A stretch of DNA of 64,000 nucleotides from assembly GCF_000784735.1 (NCBI RefSeq), contig NZ_JSYG01000037.1:95870-159869 (forward strand). The letters run 5' to 3'. Positions 18,263-28,635 of this stretch are shown here, piece by piece (positions within the stretch are counted from its first letter, which is position 1; the number at the start of each line of letters is the position of its first letter). Under the pieces are notes generated by a model that saw nothing but the letters and a program-made list of their open reading frames with translations, ran no database searches and was not told the origin of the DNA. The position numbers and the translations under genes are program-made. The stretch is from Dickeya undicola (GTDB taxonomy: Bacteria; Pseudomonadota; Gammaproteobacteria; Enterobacterales; Enterobacteriaceae).

Positions 18263-18670
18263 ATGAGCAATGTTCCGGCAGAATTGAAATATACCTCGTC
18301 CCATGAATGGGTGATGGCGGAAGGCAACGGCGTTTACAGTGTGGGCATCACCGAGCACGCGCAGGAATTGCTGGGCGATATGGTGTTTGTCGATCTGCCG
18401 GAAGTCGGCAGCACGGTTAACGCCGGTGATGATTGCGCCGTGGCGGAATCCGTCAAGGCCGCATCCGACATCTATGCGCCGATCAGCGGTGAAGTGGTGG
18501 CAATCAACGAAGAACTGGAAGACGCACCGGAACTGGTGAATAGCGCGCCGTATGCCGAAGGCTGGTTGTTCCGCATCAAAGCGTCTGATGAAGACGAACT
18601 GAACGAATTGCTTGATGCCGCTGGCTATCAGGCGCTGCTGGAAGAAGAAGACGGCGACGAAGAAGAATAA
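18263..18670 (+). CDS. gcvH: Glycine cleavage system H protein
   Basis: The 135-residue lipoyl carrier shuttles the aminomethyl intermediate between P, T and L proteins. The lipoyl-lysine is K65 in [16 protein letters not shown]. The ATG at 18263 ([10 protein letters not shown]) is preferred over an in-frame GTG at 18257 because it aligns with E. coli and has GGAGAAGG upstream. The C-terminus ends in an unusually acidic run ([10 protein letters not shown]), a little longer than in E. coli. A terminator-like hairpin separates it from gcvP. Confidence 0.96.
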   Translation: MSNVPAELKYTSSHEWVMAEGNGVYSVGITEHAQELLGDMVFVDLPEVGSTVNAGDDCAVAESVKAASDIYAPISGEVVAINEELEDAPELVNSAPYAEGWLFRIKASDEDELNELLDAAGYQALLEEEDGDEEE

Positions 18671-18677
18671 GCCTGAT

Positions 18678-18709
18678 GCCCCGTTTGCTCCCTGCGACGG
18701 GGCGTTTTT
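18678..18709 (+). terminator. Terminator or attenuator between gcvH and gcvP
   Basis: GCCCCGT (18678-18684) pairs with ACGGGGC (18697-18703) around a 12-base loop, followed by GTTTTT. It would reduce readthrough into gcvP. The remainder of the 169-base gap holds a near-direct repeat (GCTTGTTT...CTGAATGA twice, about 18750-18792). Confidence 0.65.
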
Positions 18710-18839
18710 ATTATCGGCTTATTGTTGTCATTGGCTGGTTGTGCCAATGGCTTGTTTGTTTTTCTGAATGATTTGCTTGTTTTCTGAATGACTTAATTGT
18801 GCTGCACATCACTGTGCCAAATGCAGGAAATTCCCCCAC

Positions 18840-21713
18840 ATGACCCAGACTCTCAGTCAGCTCGAACACGGCAGCGCCTTTACGGAGCGCCACATCGGCC
18901 CGTCGGCCGCTCAGCAACAACAGATGCTGGCCGCTATCGGGGCGGATTCGCTGGACGGGCTTACCCGCCAGATCGTACCCGCCGATATCCAGTTGCCCCA
19001 GCCACCGGCGGTAGGCGACGCCGCCACCGAGTATCAGGCGTTGGCCGAGCTGAAGGCGATCGCTGGCCGCAACCTGCGTTACAAAAGCTACATCGGCATG
19101 GGCTACCACGCGGTGCTGACGCCGCCGGTGATTTTACGCAATGTGCTGGAAAACCCAGGTTGGTATACCGCGTATACGCCGTATCAGCCGGAAGTGTCGC
19201 AGGGGCGTCTGGAAGCGCTGCTGAATTTCCAGCAGGTGACGCAGGATTTGACGGGGCTGGAGTTGGCTTCCGCGTCGTTGCTGGATGAAGCGACTGCTGC
19301 CGCAGAAGCGATGGCGATGGCTAAACGCGTCAGCAAACTCAAGCAGGCAAACCGTTTCTTCGTTGCTGATGACGTGCATCCGCAGACGCTGGACGTGGTG
19401 CGCACCCGTGCGCAGACCTTCGGCTTTGACATCGTGACCGGCAACGCCGCTGACGCGGTGAAGTATGACGACGTCTTCGGCGTGTTGCTGCAACAGACCG
19501 GCACCACCGGCGAGTTGCACGACTATCGCGCGCTGATGTCTGAGCTGAAAAACCGCAAAGTGATCATCAGCGTGGTGTCGGACATTATGGCGCTGGTATT
19601 GCTTGACGCGCCGGGCAAACAGGGTGCCGACATTGTGCTGGGGTCCGCCCAGCGTTTCGGCGTACCGATGGGCTACGGCGGCCCGCACGCGGCGTTTTTC
19701 GCCTGCCGCGACGAATACAAACGCGCCATGCCGGGCCGCATTATCGGTGTTTCGCGTGATGCCGCCGGTAACACCGCGCTGCGCATGGCGATGCAGACCC
19801 GCGAGCAGCACATTCGCCGCGAAAAAGCCAACTCCAACATTTGTACCTCGCAGGTACTGCTGGCTAACATTGCCGGTATGTACGCGGTGTACCACGGGCC
19901 GCAGGGGTTGAAACGCATTGCCGGGCGTATCCACCGTCTGGCCGATATTCTGGCCGCTGGGCTGACCCAGCGTGGTCTGACGCTGCGCCATCAGCACTGG
20001 TTCGATACTCTGACCGTTGAGGTTACCGATAAGGCGGCGGTACTAGGTCGTGCGCTGAGCGCTGGCATCAACCTGCGTGCTGATCTGGAGGGCGCGGTCG
20101 GCATCGCACTGGATGAAACCACCAGCCGCTACGACGTGCTGTCGCTGTTTGCCGTGCTGCTGGGCAACGATCACGGGCTGGATATCGATACGCTGGATGC
20201 GGCAGTCAGCGGCCAGTCGGCGTCAATCCCGGCGGCGTTGCTGCGCGGTGACGACATCCTGACTCACCCGGTATTCAACCAGTACCACAGCGAAACCGAA
20301 ATGATGCGCTACCTGCATCGTCTGGAAAGTAAGGATCTGGCGCTGAATCAGGCGATGATCCCGCTCGGCTCCTGCACCATGAAGCTCAACGCGGTGGCGG
20401 AAATGCTGCCGATTACCTGGCCGGAATTCGCTGAACTGCATCCGTTCTGCCCGACTGAACAGGCGCTGGGTTACCGTCAACTGATCACGCAACTGTCTGA
20501 CTGGCTGGTGCAACTGACCGGCTATGACGCAGTGTGTATGCAGCCGAACTCCGGTGCTCAGGGCGAATACGCCGGTCTGCTGGCGATCCGCCGTTATCAC
20601 GAAAGCCGTAACGAAGGTGAGCGCAACCTCTGTCTGATCCCCAGTTCGGCCCACGGCACCAACCCGGCTTCTGCCCAGATGGCGGGGATGCAAGTGGTGG
20701 TAGTGGCCTGCGACAAGCAGGGCAACATCGACCTGCATGACCTGCGGGAAAAAGCGCAGCAGGCGGGCGATAAGCTCTCCTGCATCATGGTGACTTACCC
20801 GTCCACCCACGGGGTGTACGAAGAAACTATCCGCGAAGTGTGCCAGATTGTTCATCAGTACGGCGGCCAGGTATACCTGGACGGTGCCAACATGAACGCA
20901 CAGGTAGGCATTACCTCGCCGGGCTATATTGGCGCGGACGTGTCGCACCTCAACTTGCATAAAACGTTTTGCATTCCGCACGGTGGCGGCGGCCCAGGTA
21001 TGGGACCGATCGGCGTGAAAGCGCATCTGGCACCGTTTGTGCCGGGCCATCAGGTGGTGGAGATGGACGGCGTGCTGACCTGTCAGGGTGCGGTTTCCGC
21101 TGCGCCGTTCGGCAGTGCGTCCATCCTGCCGATCAGTTGGATGTACATCCGTATGATGGGGGCGCAGGGGCTGAAACAGGCCAGCCAGTTGGCGATCCTG
21201 AACGCCAACTACGTGGCGACGCGCCTGAAAGATGCTTATCCGGTGTTGTATACCGGCCGCGATGATCGCGTGGCGCACGAGTGCATTCTGGACATTCGTC
21301 CACTGAAAGAGAGCACCGGCATCAGCGAGATGGATATCGCCAAGCGTTTGATCGACTACGGTTTCCATGCACCGACCATGTCGTTCCCGGTGGCGGGTAC
21401 GTTGATGATCGAGCCGACCGAGTCGGAAAGCAAAGTGGAACTGGACCGTTTCATCGACGCGATGCTGGCGATCCGCGCGGAGATCGACTGTGTGGCGGCA
21501 GGCGAATGGCCGCACGAAGACAATCCGCTGGTCAACGCGCCGCACACCCAGACCGAGCTGGCAGCCGACTGGCCGCATCCGTACAGCCGCGAACTGGCGG
21601 TATTCCCGGCCGGGCAGACCCACAAATACTGGCCTGCGGTGAAACGTCTGGATGACGTGTACGGCGACCGTAATCTGTTCTGCTCCTGCGTGCCGATGAG
21701 TGAATATCAGTAA
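18840..21713 (+). CDS. gcvP: Glycine dehydrogenase (decarboxylating), P protein
   Basis: The 957-residue P protein decarboxylates glycine through PLP and loads the aminomethyl group onto H protein. It is the fused homodimeric form. The PLP lysine is about residue 708 in [16 protein letters not shown], next to the glycine-rich loop; [15 protein letters not shown] and [12 protein letters not shown] are also conserved. The N-terminal half carries the degenerate duplicate ([22 protein letters not shown]). Length equals E. coli GcvP. AGGAAA precedes the ATG by 9 bases. Confidence 0.97.
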   Translation: MTQTLSQLEHGSAFTERHIGPSAAQQQQMLAAIGADSLDGLTRQIVPADIQLPQPPAVGDAATEYQALAELKAIAGRNLRYKSYIGMGYHAVLTPPVILRNVLENPGWYTAYTPYQPEVSQGRLEALLNFQQVTQDLTGLELASASLLDEATAAAEAMAMAKRVSKLKQANRFFVADDVHPQTLDVVRTRAQTFGFDIVTGNAADAVKYDDVFGVLLQQTGTTGELHDYRALMSELKNRKVIISVVSDIMALVLLDAPGKQGADIVLGSAQRFGVPMGYGGPHAAFFACRDEYKRAMPGRIIGVSRDAAGNTALRMAMQTREQHIRREKANSNICTSQVLLANIAGMYAVYHGPQGLKRIAGRIHRLADILAAGLTQRGLTLRHQHWFDTLTVEVTDKAAVLGRALSAGINLRADLEGAVGIALDETTSRYDVLSLFAVLLGNDHGLDIDTLDAAVSGQSASIPAALLRGDDILTHPVFNQYHSETEMMRYLHRLESKDLALNQAMIPLGSCTMKLNAVAEMLPITWPEFAELHPFCPTEQALGYRQLITQLSDWLVQLTGYDAVCMQPNSGAQGEYAGLLAIRRYHESRNEGERNLCLIPSSAHGTNPASAQMAGMQVVVVACDKQGNIDLHDLREKAQQAGDKLSCIMVTYPSTHGVYEETIREVCQIVHQYGGQVYLDGANMNAQVGITSPGYIGADVSHLNLHKTFCIPHGGGGPGMGPIGVKAHLAPFVPGHQVVEMDGVLTCQGAVSAAPFGSASILPISWMYIRMMGAQGLKQASQLAILNANYVATRLKDAYPVLYTGRDDRVAHECILDIRPLKESTGISEMDIAKRLIDYGFHAPTMSFPVAGTLMIEPTESESKVELDRFIDAMLAIRAEIDCVAAGEWPHEDNPLVNAPHTQTELAADWPHPYSRELAVFPAGQTHKYWPAVKRLDDVYGDRNLFCSCVPMSEYQ

Positions 21714-21738
21714 GCGCGGTTTTTATCGTGTGAATCAT

Positions 21739-21768
21739 CGGGAGGCGGTTCGAGGGCCTCCCGTTTTT
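21739..21768 (+). terminator. Terminator of gcvTHP
   Basis: CGGGAGGC and GCCTCCCG form a perfect 8-bp stem around a 9-base loop, followed by TTTTT, 25 bases after gcvP. Confidence 0.85.
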
Positions 21769-21799
21769 CTTTCTGTTGGTTATGGTTGGCTGTGTCAGG

Positions 21800-22408
21800 T
21801 TACTTCAACCAGCCCTTCGCCTGTGCGTCTTCCAGATGTTGCTTCAGATAACCCCACAGCGCCGGGTTAATATCCTGGATAAAATCGTTGCGGCTTAGTA
21901 CCTGTTCCAGCCGGATACCGTGTTCCACCCAGCTTTGGCCGCCGTTGTGCAAGTTCATCAGCACCGGCATTACGCGGTCGATCATCAGCGCAAAACGCGC
22001 TTCAGCAGTATCCCCGGCTTCGTATTCGTGCCATAACGCCAAAAACTGGTCGCGCTGCGGTTGCGGCAGCAGGCCGAAAATGCGCGTTGCGGCGGCTTGC
22101 TCTTGTTCCTGAATGGCTTCACGGGCTTTCAGGTCATACACCAGTACGTCTCCGGCGTCGATCTCCACGATGTCGTGAATCAGCGCCATTTTCAGCACCT
22201 GGGTGAGATCGATACCGTCATCGGCGTAAGGTGCCAGGCTCATCACCGCGACCGCAAAATGCCAGCTGTGTTCTGCGGAGTCTTCCTGGCGATCGGTGCC
22301 AATCACCTTGGAACGGCGCTGAACACTCTTGAGTTTGTCGATTTCCATCAGAAACCGAACGACATCGGTCATGGGGCCGAAATCCAGTACGGGTAAAGCG
22401 AACGACAT
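21800..22408 (-). CDS. HD-domain phosphohydrolase, HDDC2/5'-nucleotidase-like
   Basis: The 202-residue protein has the HD metal-binding pattern: His in EHSWHFAVAVM (about residue 47), HD plus DxxE-like in ALIHDIVEIDAGDVLVYD (about 77-94), and a distal Asp in ALMIDRVMPVL (about 143). This layout is that of the HDDC2/YfbR group, which removes 5'-phosphate from deoxynucleotides, but it is not the E. coli YfbR sequence itself. The substrate is inferred only. ACAGGAGG precedes the ATG by 8 bases. It is a single gene convergent with gcvP. Confidence 0.82.
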   Translation of the reverse strand: MSFALPVLDFGPMTDVVRFLMEIDKLKSVQRRSKVIGTDRQEDSAEHSWHFAVAVMSLAPYADDGIDLTQVLKMALIHDIVEIDAGDVLVYDLKAREAIQEQEQAAATRIFGLLPQPQRDQFLALWHEYEAGDTAEARFALMIDRVMPVLMNLHNGGQSWVEHGIRLEQVLSRNDFIQDINPALWGYLKQHLEDAQAKGWLK

Positions 22409-22618
22409 CCGTTAACCTCCTGTAATAAAGACGCTCTATTGTAGGGGATGCGTCATGAGATGAATATGCAAGAATACCGTCTGAAAGGCGCTGATTTTTA
22501 TTTTAGCGTACAGGTGTACACTGGAATTGTTCTCAGTTAAGCTGCTCAAAGCTTGCTCAGTGTGGCAGGGAAGGCCGCTGGTGCAAGTGTGTAGGTATGT
22601 GTAGGGCAAGAGGTGTAC

Positions 22619-23269
22619 ATGAAGAAAAAAATGGGGGCGTCGGGGTATACGCTGGCGGAAGAAATCGCCAACAGTATCAGCCATGGAATCGGTTTTATTT
22701 TTGGGATTGTCGGGTTGGTGTTATTGCTGGTGCAGGCGGTGGATAACGGTGCTACGTCTCTGGCTATCACCAGTTACAGTTTGTACGGCGGCAGCCTGAT
22801 TTTGCTGTTTCTCGCCTCAACGTTATATCACGCCATTCCACACCAGCGGGCTAAACGCTGGCTTAAGAAATTTGATCACTGCGCCATCTACCTATTGATT
22901 GCCGGAACTTACACACCTTTTCTGCTGGTGGGGCTCAACTCGCCACTGGCGCGCGTGCTGATGATCACCATCTGGAGTCTGGCGCTGTTGGGGATCATCT
23001 TCAAACTGGCGTTTGCACACCGTTTCGAAGTGTTGTCACTGACAACCTATCTGGTGATGGGCTGGCTGTCGTTGATTGTTATCTATCAACTGGCGATGAA
23101 ACTGTCCGTCGGCGGGGTGACGTTGCTGGCAATCGGTGGCGCGGTATATACCCTGGGCGTGGTGTTTTACGTCAGCAAGCGTATACCGTTCAATCACGCT
23201 ATCTGGCATGGGTTTGTGCTGGGAGGCAGTGTGTGCCACTTTTTGGCGATCTATCTGTACGTGGGGTAA
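22619..23269 (+). CDS. trhA: TrhA (hemolysin III family) membrane protein
   Basis: The 216-residue protein has seven predicted membrane segments and is close to E. coli YqfA/Trh[60 protein letters not shown] and [21 protein letters not shown]. The conserved Ser, His and Asp residues form the putative metal site of the PAQR/hemolysin-III superfamily. E. coli TrhA is linked to fatty-acid-dependent membrane fluidity control; true haemolytic activity is doubtful. The ATG at 22619 has AAGAGG 5 bases upstream; an in-frame GTG two codons earlier is less likely. Confidence 0.92.
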   Translation: MKKKMGASGYTLAEEIANSISHGIGFIFGIVGLVLLLVQAVDNGATSLAITSYSLYGGSLILLFLASTLYHAIPHQRAKRWLKKFDHCAIYLLIAGTYTPFLLVGLNSPLARVLMITIWSLALLGIIFKLAFAHRFEVLSLTTYLVMGWLSLIVIYQLAMKLSVGGVTLLAIGGAVYTLGVVFYVSKRIPFNHAIWHGFVLGGSVCHFLAIYLYVG

Positions 23270-23341
23270 CCGGTGCAGATATCGCCGTCAGCCGGATAAG
23301 CATCAGGGAGCCGGGGCATCCCCGATGCTTTGCAGGACCGG

Positions 23342-24322
23342 TTACTCTTCCAAAGAATAAGGTAATGGCTGAATGGCGAGTTGGCTGCCGATGTCGTCGC
23401 GCACCCGCAGCACGCTGTCAGCCTCCAGGTCGTTGTTCAGCACCGCCTGAACCCACAGTGTGCCTTCATGCAACTGGCTGGCTGCCAGCACGGTGCCGGT
23501 TCGACGCCAGTTATCACCGAATTTCAGTTCCAGCTCATCACCCGCTGCGGGGGCCTGCGCACCGGTGCCTGCCAGCCAGTACAGCGCACGCTTGTTGGCA
23601 CCGCGGTATTTGGCTCGTGCGACCATCTCCTGGCCGGTATAGCATCCTTTGGTGAAACTAATGCCTTGTAGCGCCTGTAAGTTGGTGGCTTGAGGAATGA
23701 ACTGTGCGCTGTTGGCGCTGTCAATGATGGGTTGCCCGGCCTCGATATCCAGCGCGTGCCATTGACGGCTGTCGTTAAGTTTGAGGCTGGCTTGCAGTGT
23801 TTCAATGAACGCCGCAGCACGCTGCGCATCCAGCACCAGCAGGAAGCGTTCGGCAGGGTGGGGCAGATGCAATAGCGTCGCCCCCGGTTGCTGCACCACG
23901 GTGTTATCGGCGTCGGGCAGTGCATCAAACAGCGGTGCCAGATGCGCACGAATGCCGAGGCCAGCGGCACCCAGCAGCACAACGCTGTCGTCGGCGGCGA
24001 TAGTGGTTTTAGAGAAGACCGCGTATTTTTTCAGCTCTGCCAGTTGGCTATCCCGCACGCTGCGGCGCTCCAGATAAGCCAGCCCATCGCCATAATGGAA
24101 CAGGCGCACATTGCTCCACATTTTCCCTTTGGCGTCGCAGTGGGCACACAGCACGTGCTGGTTGGCCTGCAAGGCATCCACATCGGCCGTAAGCTGGCCC
24201 TGAAGGTATTTGGTCGTGTCTGGTCCGCTCAGGGTGACCAGTGCCCAGTCATCCAGTGATATCAGGGTAGCGGGGAGTTGAGCGGAAGAAAACAGCGGTT
24301 GTGCGGTAAACGGATGAGCCAT
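23342..24322 (-). CDS. ygfZ: YgfZ, folate-dependent iron-sulfur repair protein
   Basis: This 326-residue protein has the GcvT-like fold and the invariant YgfZ signature KGCYTGQE with its reactive cysteine ([22 protein letters not shown], about residues 222-243). It assists assembly or repair of some Fe-S enzymes with tetrahydrofolate. AGGATT precedes the ATG. It is divergent from sdhE-cptA, the standard enterobacterial arrangement. Confidence 0.94.
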   Translation of the reverse strand: MAHPFTAQPLFSSAQLPATLISLDDWALVTLSGPDTTKYLQGQLTADVDALQANQHVLCAHCDAKGKMWSNVRLFHYGDGLAYLERRSVRDSQLAELKKYAVFSKTTIAADDSVVLLGAAGLGIRAHLAPLFDALPDADNTVVQQPGATLLHLPHPAERFLLVLDAQRAAAFIETLQASLKLNDSRQWHALDIEAGQPIIDSANSAQFIPQATNLQALQGISFTKGCYTGQEMVARAKYRGANKRALYWLAGTGAQAPAAGDELELKFGDNWRRTGTVLAASQLHEGTLWVQAVLNNDLEADSVLRVRDDIGSQLAIQPLPYSLEE

Positions 24323-24631
24323 ATTACAATCCTGCGATGCGTAATGTCAGCGAATGGCCCATGGTAAAAGAGCGACAACGGTTTGCAAGCAGTTTAGGCT
24401 GTGTTCCGCCATAAGGCCGCGATGGGTGGAACAGAAGGCCGAAGTAACAAGGCAAAATGAATGGTCTAATCGTGCGGTATGCTGTGCATCCGTAAAATAG
24501 TACACGCAGTAATACGCGAAAATATGTCAAAGTGTTACTATTAGTCGAAGACCATCAGGTAGAATAGGGTTATACCGCCGGTTATCATGACGCTGCGCGG
24601 GTAACCATACAGAGAAGTGGGCGAAATGAAC

Positions 24632-24898
24632 ATGGACATCAATAACAAATCACGTATTCACTGGGCGTGCAGACGTGGAATGCGCGAACTGGATATCTCT
24701 ATCATGCCGTTTTTCGAGCATGATTACGACACGCTGAGCGACGACGACAAGCAGCAGTTCATCCGTCTGTTGCAGTGCGACGATCCTGACTTGTTCAACT
24801 GGCTAATGAATCATGGTGAGCCGGTGGATCCGGAGCTGAAGCGCATGGTTTCCCTCATTCAAACGCGAAATAAAGATCGTGGCCCAGTGGCAATGTGA
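24632..24898 (+). CDS. sdhE: SdhE, FAD assembly factor for succinate dehydrogenase
   Basis: The 88-residue protein keeps the RGxxE motif ([21 protein letters not shown]) that flavinylates SdhA and FrdA. It matches E. coli SdhE in length and almost all positions. The ATG at 24632 gives [11 protein letters not shown]; two in-frame ATG/GTG starts just upstream (24626, 24617) cannot be excluded. The 3' end overlaps cptA by 20 bases. Older literature calls the pair cptB/cptA an antitoxin-toxin; the Fe-S/flavin role is better supported for this gene. Confidence 0.95.
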   Translation: MDINNKSRIHWACRRGMRELDISIMPFFEHDYDTLSDDDKQQFIRLLQCDDPDLFNWLMNHGEPVDPELKRMVSLIQTRNKDRGPVAM

Positions 24899-25310
24899 TT
24901 TGCGCGTGTCCTGGCGTATGCAGCTGTTTTCTCTGCTGACGCACGGGTTTCTGGTGCTGATGATTCTGCTGGCTCCCTGGCCGGACGGTTATGCGCCGCT
25001 ATGGCTGGGGTTGGTCACGCTGGTGGTGTTCGGTTTCGTGCGCAGTCAGCGCATTATCAAGTCGCGCCAAGGGGAAATTTCCCTGCATGGGGAAAATCAA
25101 CTGCATTGGCAGCAGCGTGACTGGCAGATAGCCCGGCGGCCCTGGGTGATGCGCAATGGCGTGTTGCTGTCGTTGCGGGCGACGACGGGCAAAGGGCATC
25201 AGCGTCTGTGGCTGGCGTCAGACAGTATGGGTAATGAAGAATGGCGGCTGTTGCGCCAGCTGTTGCAGCAGCATCCGTTGCCGGGTACGGAATCCACTCG
25301 TCATCATTAA
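24879..25310 (+). CDS. cptA: CptA/YgfX inner-membrane protein
   Basis: The 143-residue protein matches E. coli Ygf[21 protein letters not shown], two adjacent membrane segments at about 17-35 and 39-52, then a soluble domain with [19 protein letters not shown]. YgfX has been described as a toxin acting on cytoskeletal proteins and, in Serratia, as a partner of SdhE in pigment and flavin physiology; which applies here is unknown. GTG start at 24879 inside sdhE, with translational coupling implied. Confidence 0.9.
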   Translation: MAQWQCDLRVSWRMQLFSLLTHGFLVLMILLAPWPDGYAPLWLGLVTLVVFGFVRSQRIIKSRQGEISLHGENQLHWQQRDWQIARRPWVMRNGVLLSLRATTGKGHQRLWLASDSMGNEEWRLLRQLLQQHPLPGTESTRHH

Positions 25311-25409
25311 GGCTGCGGTGGGAACGGCATCGAGTCGGTAATCAGGTGTTGCATGACTGTCACGAATGTCATACACGCAACGCCTGAATGTCACCCCTGG
25401 CGTAGCGCG

Positions 25410-25928
25410 TCAGAGTAACTCCGCCATTTCGTGCAGGATTTGCACGCACCACTGCTGAATCCGCTCGTCGCTCATGTCGTATTGATTCACGTCATCCAGC
25501 GCCAGGCCAACAAAGTGTTTACCATCTTCCGTAACCGGTTTCGGGCTGGTGAAATCATATCCTTCGGTCGGCCAGTAGCCAATAAACCGCACACCCAACG
25601 GCTTGAGCTGGTCATGCAACATGCCAAGCGCATCCAGAAACCATTCGCCGTATCCCTGCTGGTCGCCCATACCATAGAGTGCGACGATCTTGCCTTTCAG
25701 GTTCAGCGTCGACAGTTGCGCCCAGACGGCTTCCCAGTCTTCCTGAATTTCACCGAAGTCCCAGGTGGGGATGCCAAGGATCAGCATCTCATAGTGTTCC
25801 ATTTCCTGAGGCGCAACGTCTTTCACGTTGTGCAGCTCTACCAGTTCCTCGCCGAGAATGTCGCGGATTTTCTCCGCCGCCATTTCGGTGTAGCAGGTGC
25901 TGGTGCCGTAAAAAAGTCCAATCTTCAT
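25410..25928 (-). CDS. fldB: Flavodoxin 2
   Basis: The 172-residue FMN protein has the phosphate loop [14 protein letters not shown] (residues 9-22), an FMN-ring loop around [14 protein letters not shown] (about 52-65) and the [12 protein letters not shown] loop near 90. Length and sequence fit FldB, not FldA. It is a low-potential electron carrier often induced by oxidative stress (SoxRS in E. coli); no SoxS box was evident. It is located near xerD as in E. coli. Confidence 0.93.
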   Translation of the reverse strand: MKIGLFYGTSTCYTEMAAEKIRDILGEELVELHNVKDVAPQEMEHYEMLILGIPTWDFGEIQEDWEAVWAQLSTLNLKGKIVALYGMGDQQGYGEWFLDALGMLHDQLKPLGVRFIGYWPTEGYDFTSPKPVTEDGKHFVGLALDDVNQYDMSDERIQQWCVQILHEMAELL

Positions 25929-26026
25929 AAGTGTCTGATCGTGATTGCATCAATAAAGGCGGTATCGCAGAGCGATTAGCCTAACGGAATATCACAAGGG
26001 CGTACAGGGCGGGAATGCAGAGAGGA

Positions 26027-26053
26027 AGGGATGAAGGTAGTGCCTTCATCCCT
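26027..26053. terminator. Perfect hairpin downstream of yhjE
   Basis: AGGGATGAAGG and CCTTCATCCCT form a perfect 11-bp stem around TAGTG, 8 bases past the yhjE stop. No T run follows on the minus strand (TTCCTCTC), so it may act as a 3'-end stabiliser or a weak terminator. Confidence 0.55.
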
Positions 26054-26060
26054 AAATGAC

Positions 26061-27386
26061 TTAACCGAGAGACTGGTGACGGGTTTCTTTCGTCAGCAAC
26101 AGGGCGATCAATGTCAGTGATGCCATCGCGGCGAGGTAAACGCCTACGTAGAACAGCCCGTAGTGACTGGTCAGCCAGGCCGCAATGTACGGTGCCACGG
26201 ACGCTCCCAGAATAGAGGAGACGTTATAGGAGAACGAGGCTCCGGTATAACGTACTTCGGTCGGGAACAGTTCTGGCAGCAGCGCACCCATCGGGCCGAA
26301 GGTCAGCCCCATCAGGCTCAGACCGCATACCAAAAACGCCATAATCAGCGCCTGGTTGCCAGAGCCCAGTAAAGACGGGAACGCCATCGCGAACACCAGC
26401 ATGATGCAGGTTACGGTGATCATGGTCTTGCGACGGCCGAAGGCGTCAGCCAGATAGCCCGCCACCGGAATAGTCAGACCAAAACCGATCACCGCCATCA
26501 TCAGCATCCACAGGAAGTTGTTGCGCGGAATGCCCAACCCGGTCGGTGCTGGTGTGGTGCCGTAGGTCATGGAGTAGACGGTCATGATGTAAAACAGGGT
26601 ATAGGTCGCCAGCATGATGAAGGTGCCAAGAACGGTGGCTTTCACGTGTTTGCTCAGCAGGGTGCCCAACGGCACACGCACCTGTTTCCCTTCTTTGGCG
26701 ACTTTAGCGAATACCGGCGATTCGTGCAGTGATACGCGCACGTACAGACCGATGATCACCAGTACGGCGGAGGCGATGAACGGCACGCGCCAGCCCCAGT
26801 TCATGAATTGCTCGTTGGTCAGCACCCAGGACAGCAGCAGGAAGGTGCCGTTGGCGAAGAAAAAGCCGATCGGCGCGCCCAACTGCGGGAAGGAGCCGTA
26901 CAGTGCGCGTTTGTTAGCCGGGGCATTTTCGGTCGCCAGCAGCGCCGCGCCGCCCCATTCGCCGCCGAGGCCCAGCCCCTGGCCGAAGCGAGCCAGCGCC
27001 AGCAGCAGCGGAGCCAGTACGCCGATGGTTTCATAGCTTGGCAGCAGGCCGATCAGAACGGTGGAAATACCCATGGTCAGCAGCGACGCGACCAGCGTCA
27101 CTTTGCGGCCAACACGGTCGCCGAAGTGGCCGAATAGCGCGGAGCCGATCGGGCGCGCGATAAAGGCGATGGCGAAGGTTGCCAGCGATTGCAGCGTAGC
27201 GGCGGTAGCATCACCCTGCGGGAAGAAGATGTGCGGAAATATCAGCACCGCAGCGGTAGCATAAATGTAAAAATCGAAGAATTCGATGGCGGTGCCGATC
27301 AACGAGGCAACCACCACTTTATTGCGCGAGTTTACCGGCGCATCTGGTGTTTGAGTATCAATAGTGGATGAGATGGAGGCTTGCAT
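26061..27386 (-). CDS. yhjE: MHS-family MFS transporter, YhjE type
   Basis: The 441-residue protein has 12 predicted membrane helices and the metabolite:H+ symporter pattern: GTAIEFFDFYIYATAAVLIFPHIFFP at the first helix, the MFS loop GHFGDRVGRK between helices 2 and 3, and GLGLGGEWGGAALLATENAP. It is collinear with E. coli YhjE; the substrate is unknown (other MHS proteins carry shikimate, proline-betaine or alpha-ketoglutarate). A perfect 14-base palindrome lies 34 bases upstream of the start. Confidence 0.88.
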   Translation of the reverse strand: MQASISSTIDTQTPDAPVNSRNKVVVASLIGTAIEFFDFYIYATAAVLIFPHIFFPQGDATAATLQSLATFAIAFIARPIGSALFGHFGDRVGRKVTLVASLLTMGISTVLIGLLPSYETIGVLAPLLLALARFGQGLGLGGEWGGAALLATENAPANKRALYGSFPQLGAPIGFFFANGTFLLLSWVLTNEQFMNWGWRVPFIASAVLVIIGLYVRVSLHESPVFAKVAKEGKQVRVPLGTLLSKHVKATVLGTFIMLATYTLFYIMTVYSMTYGTTPAPTGLGIPRNNFLWMLMMAVIGFGLTIPVAGYLADAFGRRKTMITVTCIMLVFAMAFPSLLGSGNQALIMAFLVCGLSLMGLTFGPMGALLPELFPTEVRYTGASFSYNVSSILGASVAPYIAAWLTSHYGLFYVGVYLAAMASLTLIALLLTKETRHQSLG

Positions 27387-27420
27387 AGTTTTTTGCTTTT
27401 TTGTAACACACGGACCCGCA

Positions 27421-27434
27421 TTCTATGCATAGAA
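27421..27434. promoter_or_regulatory. 14-base palindrome in the yhjE promoter
   Basis: TTCTATGCATAGAA is a perfect 14-base palindrome 34 bases upstream of the yhjE start. It is a candidate operator for an unidentified dimeric regulator. Confidence 0.45.
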
Positions 27435-27648
27435 AAAAGTTCTTTTCAAACCAGCCCCACGACTGACGCAGACCCTTGCGGCAAAGGCATTCCGGGATAC
27501 GCGGGAATAAGAAAATATAATCCCTTCTGTGCTTCGTTTTGCCACAGGATGTGGTGAAGTTGAGAATGATTACCGAATTGTACCCCGAACATACTCTGTG
27601 AGGCATAATAGCGGAATGAAGCCGTTGGCGGCATGATGGGAGAGGGTG

Positions 27649-28545
27649 ATGCAGAAACAGGATCAGACGTTAATCGAGCAGTTTCTGGATGCCCTGTGGC
27701 TGGAGCGCAATCTGGCGGAAAATACGCTGTCGTCCTATCGTAACGACCTGCGCTCGCTGGCGGACTGGCTGGCTCATCACGACAGTAGCCTGTTGCAGGC
27801 GCAGCCGTCGGATTTGCAGGACTTTCTGGCTGAACGCCAGGAAGGCGGCTACAAGGCTACCAGTTCAGCGCGTCTGCTGAGCGCGATGCGGCGCTTGTTT
27901 CAGTACCTGTACCGGGAAAAGCAGCGGACTGACGACCCGAGCGCACCGCTGTCGTCACCCAAACTGCCGCAGCGGCTGCCGAAGGATCTGACGGAAGCGC
28001 AGGTGGAAGCGCTGCTGGCGGCACCGGTTACCGATCAGCCGCTCGAACTGCGCGACAAAGCGATGCTGGAATTGCTGTACGCCACCGGTCTGCGTGTGTC
28101 GGAACTGGTGGGGTTGACCATCAGCGATGTCAGCCTGCGTCAGGGCGTGGTACGCGTGATAGGTAAGGGCAACAAGGAGCGTTTGGTGCCGCTGGGAGAA
28201 GAAGCGGTGTACTGGCTGGAGCAGTATCTGGAGTACAGCCGCCCCTGGCTGCTGAACGGCCAGACGCTGGATGTATTGTTCCCCAGCAACCGCGCCCAGC
28301 AGATGACGCGCCAGACATTCTGGCACCGCATCAAGCACTATGCGACACTGGCGTCTATTGACAGCAATAAACTTTCTCCGCATGTTTTGCGTCATGCCTT
28401 TGCAACCCACCTGCTGAACCACGGTGCGGATTTGCGAGTGGTGCAGATGTTATTGGGCCACAGCGATCTGTCCACTACGCAGATTTATACCCACGTTGCG
28501 ACGGAGCGGCTGAGACAACTGCATCAACAGCACCATCCCCGGGCA
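27649..28545 (+). CDS. xerD: Tyrosine recombinase XerD
   Basis: The XerD subunit resolves chromosome dimers at dif with XerC and FtsK. The SAM-like core-binding domain (about 1-110) includes EGGYKATSSARLLSAMRRLFQYLY. The catalytic residues are all present: R149 (ATGLRVSEL), K173 (GKGNKER), H245 and R248 (HVLRHAFATHLL), H271 (LGHSDLSTTQ) and Y280 (IYTHV). ATG at 27649; a GTG directly before it is also possible. The coding stop is at 28546-28548. It opens the xerD-dsbC-recJ-prfB-lysS order seen in E. coli. Confidence 0.96.
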
Positions 28546-28635
28546 TGATGTCCGGCGGGCTGACAGGATGTCATGGCGGGGTTCCGCCAATGATGGATAA
28601 GCACGGCGCTTGCGCCCTGATAACAGGATAATTCC

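Noticed and set aside
24632..25310. sdhE-cptA as a true toxin-antitoxin pair
   Set aside because: The sequence shows only the conserved core gene pair found throughout enterobacteria; SdhE's flavinylation role explains its motif better.
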